A DNA stretch of 64,000 bases from positions 3,782,001-3,846,000 of the forward strand of contig CM041196.1 of NCBI GenBank assembly GCA_023078555.1, in the 5' to 3' direction. Position numbers and translations under genes: made by a program. Shown in pieces: positions 59,401 through 64,000 of this stretch. This DNA comes from Ulva prolifera (taxonomy: Eukaryota; Chlorophyta; Ulvophyceae; Ulvales; Ulvaceae). The first letter of the stretch is position 1; each line of letters begins with the position of its first letter. The notes under the pieces are model-generated. The model searched no databases and had not been told where the DNA came from. It saw only the letters and a program-made list of their open reading frames with translations.

Positions 59401-62400
59401 GTGTGGAGTGACCTAATCCGTGTGGAGTGTCCGTGTGGAGTGACTGAGTCCGTGTGGAGTGTCCGTGTGGAGTGTCCGTGTGGAGTGACCGAGTCCGTGT
59501 GGAGTGTCCGTGTGGAGTGACCTAATCCGTGTGGAGTGTCCGTGTGGAGTGACTGAGTCCGTGTGGAGTGTCCGTGTGGAGTGTCCGTGGGGAGTGTCCG
59601 TGTGGAGTGACCGAGTCCGTGTGGAGTGTCCGTGTGGAGTGTCCGTGTGGAGTGACCTAATCCGTGTGGAGTGTCCGTGTGGAGTGACCGAGTCCGTGTG
59701 GAGTGTCCGTGTGGAGTGTCCGTGTGGAGTGACCGAGTCCGTGTGGAGTGTCCGTGTGGAGTGACCTAATCCGTGTGGAGTGTCCGTGTGGAGTGACCGT
59801 GTCTGTGTGGAGTGTCCGTGTGGAGTGACCGAGTCCGTGTGGAGTGTCCGTGTGGAGTGACCGAATCCGTGTGGAGTGTCCGTGCGGAGTGAACGGGTCT
59901 TGGTGGAGTGTCCGTGTGGAGTGACCGAATCCGTGTGGAGTGTCTGTGCGGAGTGACCGGGTCTTGGTGGAGTGTCCGTGTGGAGTGTCCGTGTAGAGTG
60001 ACTAGGTCCGTGTGGAGTGTCCATGTGGAGTGTCCGTGTGGAGTGACCGAGTCCGTGCGGAGTGTCCGTGTGGAGTGACCTAATCCGTGTGGAGTGTCCG
60101 TGTGGAGTGACTGAGTCCGTGTGGAGTGTCCGTGTGGAGTGTCCGTGTGGAGTGACCGAGTCCGTGTGGAGTGTCCGTGTGGAGTGACCTAATCCGTGTG
60201 GAGTGTCCGTGTGGAGTGACCGTGTCCGTGTGGAGTGTCCGTGTGGAGTGTCCGTGTGGAGTGACTGAGTCCGTGTGGAGTGTCCGTGTGGAGTGTCCGT
60301 GTGGAGTGACCGAGTCCGTGTGGAGTGTCCGTGTGGAGTGACCTAATCCGTGTGGAGTGTCCGTGTGGAGTGACCGTGTCCGTGTGGAGTGTCCGTTTGG
60401 AGTGTCCGTGTGGAGTGACCGGGTCTTGGTGGAGTGTCCGTGTGGAGTGTCCGTGTGGAGTGACTAGGTCCGTGTGGAGTGTCCATGTGGAGTGTCCGTG
60501 TGGAGTGACCGAGTCCGTGCGGAGTGTCCGTGTGGAGTGACCTAATCCGTGTGGAGTGTCCGTGTGGAGTGACTGAGTCCGTGTGGAGTGTCCGTGTGGA
60601 GTGTCCGTGTGGAGTGACCGAGTCCGTGTGGAGTGTCCGTGTGGAGTGACCTAATCCGTGTGGAGTGTCCGTGTGGAGTGACCGTGTCCGTGTGGAGTGT
60701 CCGTGTGGAGTGTCCGTGTGGAGTGACCTAATCCGTGTGGAGTGTCCTTGTGGAGTGACCTAATCCGTGTGGAGTGTCCGTGTGGAGTGACCTAATCCGT
60801 GTGGAGTGTCCGTGTGGAGTGACCGTGTCCGTGTGGAGTGTCCGTGTGGAGTGTCCGTGTGGAGTGACCGGGTCTTGGTGGAGTGTCCGTGTGGAGTGTC
60901 CGTGTGGAGTGACTAGGTCCGTGTGGAGTGTCCATGTGGAGTGTCCGTGTGGAGTGACCGAGTCCGTGTGGAGTGTCCGTGTGGAGTGACCGAATCCGTG
61001 TGGAGTGTCCGTGCGGAGTGAACGGGTCTTGGTGGAGTGTCCGTGTGGAGTGACCGAATCCGTGTGGAGTGTCTGTGCGGAGTGACCGGGTCTTGGTGGA
61101 GTGTCCGTGTGGAGTGTCCGTGTAGAGTGACTAGGTCCGTGTGGAGTGTCCATGTGGAGTGTCCGTGTGGAGTGACCGAGTCCGTGCGGAGTGTCCGTGT
61201 GGAGTGACCTAATCCGTGTGGAGTGTCCGTGTGGAGTGACTGAGTCCGTGTGGAGTGTCCGTGTGGAGTGTCCGTGTGGAGTGACCGAGTCCGTGTGGAG
61301 TGTCCGTGTGGAGTGACCGAATCCGTGTGGAGTGTCTGTGCGGAGTGACCGGGTCTTGGTGGAGTGTCCGTGTGGAGTGTCCGTGTAGAGTGACTAGGTC
61401 CGTGTGGAGTGTCCATGTGGAGTGTCCGTGTGGAGTGACCGAGTCCGTGCGGAGTGTCCGTGTGGAGTGACCTAATCCGTGTGGAGTGTCCGTGTGGAGT
61501 GACTGAGTCCGTGTGGAGTGTCCGTGTGGAGTGTCCGTGTGGAGTGACCGAGTCCGTGTGGAGTGTCCGTGTGGAGTGACCTAATCCGTGTGGAGTGTCC
61601 GTGTGGAGTGACCGTGTCCGTGTGGAGTGTCCGTGTGGAGTGTCCGTGTGGAGTGACTGAGTCCGTGTGGAGTGTCCGTGTGGAGTGTCCGTGTGGAGTG
61701 ACCGAGTCCGTGTGGAGTGTCCGTGTGGAGTGACCTAATCCGTGTGGAGTGTCCGTGTGGAGTGACCGTGTCCGTGTGGAGTGTCCGTGTGGAGTGTCCG
61801 TGTGGAGTGACCGGGTCTTGGTGGAGTGTCCGTGTGGAGTGTCCGTGTGGAGTGACTAGGTCCGTGTGGAGTGTCCATGTGGAGTGTCCGTGTGGAGTGA
61901 CCGAGTCCGTGCGGAGTGTCCGTGTGGAGTGACCTAATCCGTGTGGAGTGTCCGTGTGGAGTGACTGAGTCCGTGTGGAGTGTCCGTGTGGAGTGTCCGT
62001 GTGGAGTGACCGAGTCCGTGTGGAGTGTCCGTGTGGAGTGACCTAATCCGTGTGGAGTGTCCGTGTGGAGTGACCGTGTCCGTGTGGAGTGTCCGTGTGG
62101 AGTGTCCGTGTGGAGTGACCTAATCCGTGTGGAGTGTCCTTGTGGAGTGACCTAATCCGTGTGGAGTGTCCGTGTGGAGTGACCTAATCCGTGTGGAGTG
62201 TCCGTGTGGAGTGACCGTGTCCGTGTGGAGTGTCCGTGTGGAGTGTCCGTGTGGAGTGACTGAGTCCGTGTGGAGTGTCCTTGTGGAGTGACCTAATCCG
62301 TGTGGAGTGTCCGTGTGGAGTGACCGTGTCCGTGTGGAGTGTCCGTGTGGAGTGACCGAATCCGTGTGGAGTGTCTGTGCGGAGTGACCGGGTCTTGGTG

Positions 62401-62756
62401 GAGTGTCCGTGTGGAGTGTCCGTGTGGAGTGACTAGGTCCGTGTGGAGTGTCCATGTGGAGTGTCCGTGTGGAGTGACCGAGTCCGTGCGGAGTGTCCGT
62501 GTGGAGTGACCTAATCCGTGTGGAGTGTCCGTGTGGAGTGACTGAGTCCGTGTGGAGTGTCCGTGTGGAGTGTCCGTGTGGAGTGACGGAGTCTGTGTGG
62601 AGTGTCCGTGTGGAGTGACCTAATCCGTTTGGAGTGTCCGTGTGGAGTGACCGAGTCCGTGTGGAGTGTCCGTGTGGAGTGTCCGTGTGGAGTGACCGAG
62701 TCCGTGTGGAGTGTCCGTGTGGAGTGACCGAATCCGTGTGGAGTGTCTGTGCGGAG
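41444..62756 (+). repeat. satellite array, block 3 (21.3 kb)
   Basis: Same 13/19-bp modules. The CCTTATGG-bearing marker lies at 41724, 42865, 43500, 44686, 45872, 50116, 51135, 53026, 53667, 54853 and 55744; the steps 43500-44686-45872 and 53667-54853 are each exactly 1186 bp. From about 55.8 kb to the end the marker is absent and the array is dominated by CCTAATCC, GACTGAGTCC and GACTAGGTCC variants. It ends abruptly within a GTGCGGAG module at about 62756. Confidence 0.98.
46401..49070 (+). repeat. higher-order repeat, 532 bp x 5, inside block 3
   Basis: The rare GAGTCCCTG variant recurs at 46932, 47464, 47996, 48528 and 49060, spaced exactly 532 bp. Single variants elsewhere (30907, 52541) mark dispersed relatives. 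The third copy has an internal module difference at the same total length. Outer limits are approximate. Confidence 0.85.
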
Positions 62757-63568
62757 CACTAGAAGAATGGCGACACGGTGAATCGGAGAGCTGAAGTAGT
62801 GTGTACGGAGGGGCAGTTGGAGAGCCTTCGGAGAATCGGTGGAGGCCGGACGTAGGTTGCTAGGAGTATCGGAGACTTGGCGGAGGTGGGGCAGAGGCAG
62901 GTAGGATTTTCCGATTCCCGTCCGGTACGCCCCAGGGCAACGCCTTTTGTTACTAGCCTGCCTTCGGAGCCCAACCGGAGGATGTACGGAAGAAAAGACG
63001 GTTCCGTTGTGCGTCCGACGGAGGGACTACGGACGCGTGCACTAAATTTCGGATCCGTCTCGGATCCGTATGGCGTCCGCCTCGGGGATGCGGGAAGTAC
63101 AGGCTGGGCCGTAGGATTGGTGACCTCTTGACGTACATGTATCCGTCTGGCTTGAGATATACTCACGTATGGTTACGAGGAGTGTGCACTTGTGGACACG
63201 CAATGCTTGACCAAAGGCGTCATGGGCGTTATTACCGGATCAGACTTGGTCGCGCACATGTAAGCGGAGTGCAGGAAGGATCGCGGTTTTGTGGAAGCAT
63301 GATGTGGTTGTTTTCTTTGTTATGAGGCACGTGAACACGGGGCTGCAGTTGGCAACATGCCTGCATTCATATGCTGTAGGTGCTTACATGGCGCGTGCTT
63401 TCCTTGTTCATCGCTAGATTCATACATAGCTCACACTCCCACACATTTCCTCAGGACAGACTCCCTGACATTCCGCGGACAGGACCGGGCAAAGGACCTA
63501 TGTATACGTACAGGCTGCAAGATGGTCCTGAGATGGCCCAAATACAACCATACAATGCACTGGCATGT
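62757..63568. other. unique right flank, no gene seen
   Basis: Sequence changes from satellite to unique DNA at about 62757. Short open frames exist on both strands, but none has convincing coding character. The part near 63380 may be the 3' UTR of the minus-strand gene; TTACA at 63384-63388 reads TGTAA on the minus strand, an algal-type poly(A) signal, if the host is of that kind. Confidence 0.5.
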
Positions 63569-64000
63569 CTACTCGTCCTCGTCCGGAAAGCCGTCAATTA
63601 AGGAGTCTTGCACCTTTGACAACTCGGCCTGCATGCAATACCAGCTGCATGAGTGCACGGCTCTAATGCATTCGTGGTCTGAGCGACTGTCACACAAATA
63701 GTGCTACAATTGCAGGCATTGGTGTCACATGTCAGATCAAGTGTATCGGGGTAGTGACATACCGTCAATACACCAAGCTGCTGTTTTAATTTCTGCACAC
63801 TCGCACCCTTACTTCTGGGCTGATGCCTTGCCAGCTTAGCCTCGCAATCCTCTATCTTTTTCCGAACATCCCTACGCGCTTGGTGGGCGGCCTCCTTCTC
63901 TGCCTTGGCCTTTCGCTTCTCAAGAGCTTTGTTGGACTTCTGCAATGTACAGGCGCTCTTACACCTGGTCTGATGATGGGTGGGGCAAGTACAATCGGAC
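63569..64000 (-). CDS. unrecognised gene, 3' end, minus strand, Cys-His and coiled-coil
   Basis: Best read as an exon from the window edge (64000) to 63763, an intron 63762-63629 (134 bp, GTATGT...TGCATGCAG), and a last exon 63628-63569 ending TAG. Both boundaries are phase 0. The first exon begins with a Cys/His cluster (CTCPTHHQTRCKSAC) and continues into a Lys/Glu/Ala/Arg-rich stretch likely to form a coiled coil (for example NKALEKRKAKAEKEAAHQA). The last exon encodes a short acidic tail ending PDEDE. If the intron is not spliced, the frame instead runs on to 63598 with Cys-rich sequence of poor coding character. The family is not recognised, and the start lies beyond the window. A nucleic-acid or zinc-binding role is possible but not shown. 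Confidence 0.45.

Overview
This is a eukaryotic nuclear window, probably from an alga or other protist. The host cannot be named from the sequence. The reasons are two chromodomain-bearing Ty3/gypsy LTR retrotransposons, a solo LTR, a very large satellite array, a kilobase-scale GT microsatellite, and two edge genes that read best with spliceosomal introns. There is no bacterial gene organisation, and no rRNA, tRNA or CRISPR was seen.

Layout. 1-1422: 3' part of an unrecognised host-like gene, best read as three exons separated by two 56-bp phase-0 introns. 1423-5901: no convincing gene; contains a 53-bp GTGCAC-rich minisatellite in two clusters. 5902-7230: a 41-bp duplication followed by about 1.25 kb of (GT)n. 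7231-15728: 'element 1', a decayed Ty3/gypsy chromovirus-type element whose 5' LTR and gag start are missing where the GT tract begins. 15729-24242, 25101-31417 and 41444-62756: one satellite array (about 36 kb, more than half the window) built from 13-bp and 19-bp modules, with several higher-order periods. 24243-25100: an inverted solo LTR of the element-1 family with a perfect 5-bp target duplication (GACCG). 31418-41443: 'element 2', an intact 10,026-bp element with two nearly identical 860-bp LTRs, target duplication GTGTC, gag, pol and a third ORF. 62757-63568: unique sequence with no gene seen. 63569-64000: 3' end of a minus-strand gene.

How it works together. In element 2, gag and pol lie in the same reading frame and are separated by a single TGA. 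Element 1 keeps the same TGA in a conserved nucleotide context with a GC-rich stem-loop downstream, although its protein has diverged. This argues that Pol is made by UGA readthrough. Pol carries protease, RT, RNase H, a long proline-rich spacer, integrase (DD35E) and a chromodomain. Both elements also carry a small ORF after pol with a matching C-terminal 56 residues. All three LTR insertions abut or interrupt the satellite, which fits chromodomain-guided integration into repeat chromatin.

The most novel-looking items are the conserved in-frame TGA, the third ORF, the expanded Gag zinc knuckle, and the satellite that repeatedly receives these elements.
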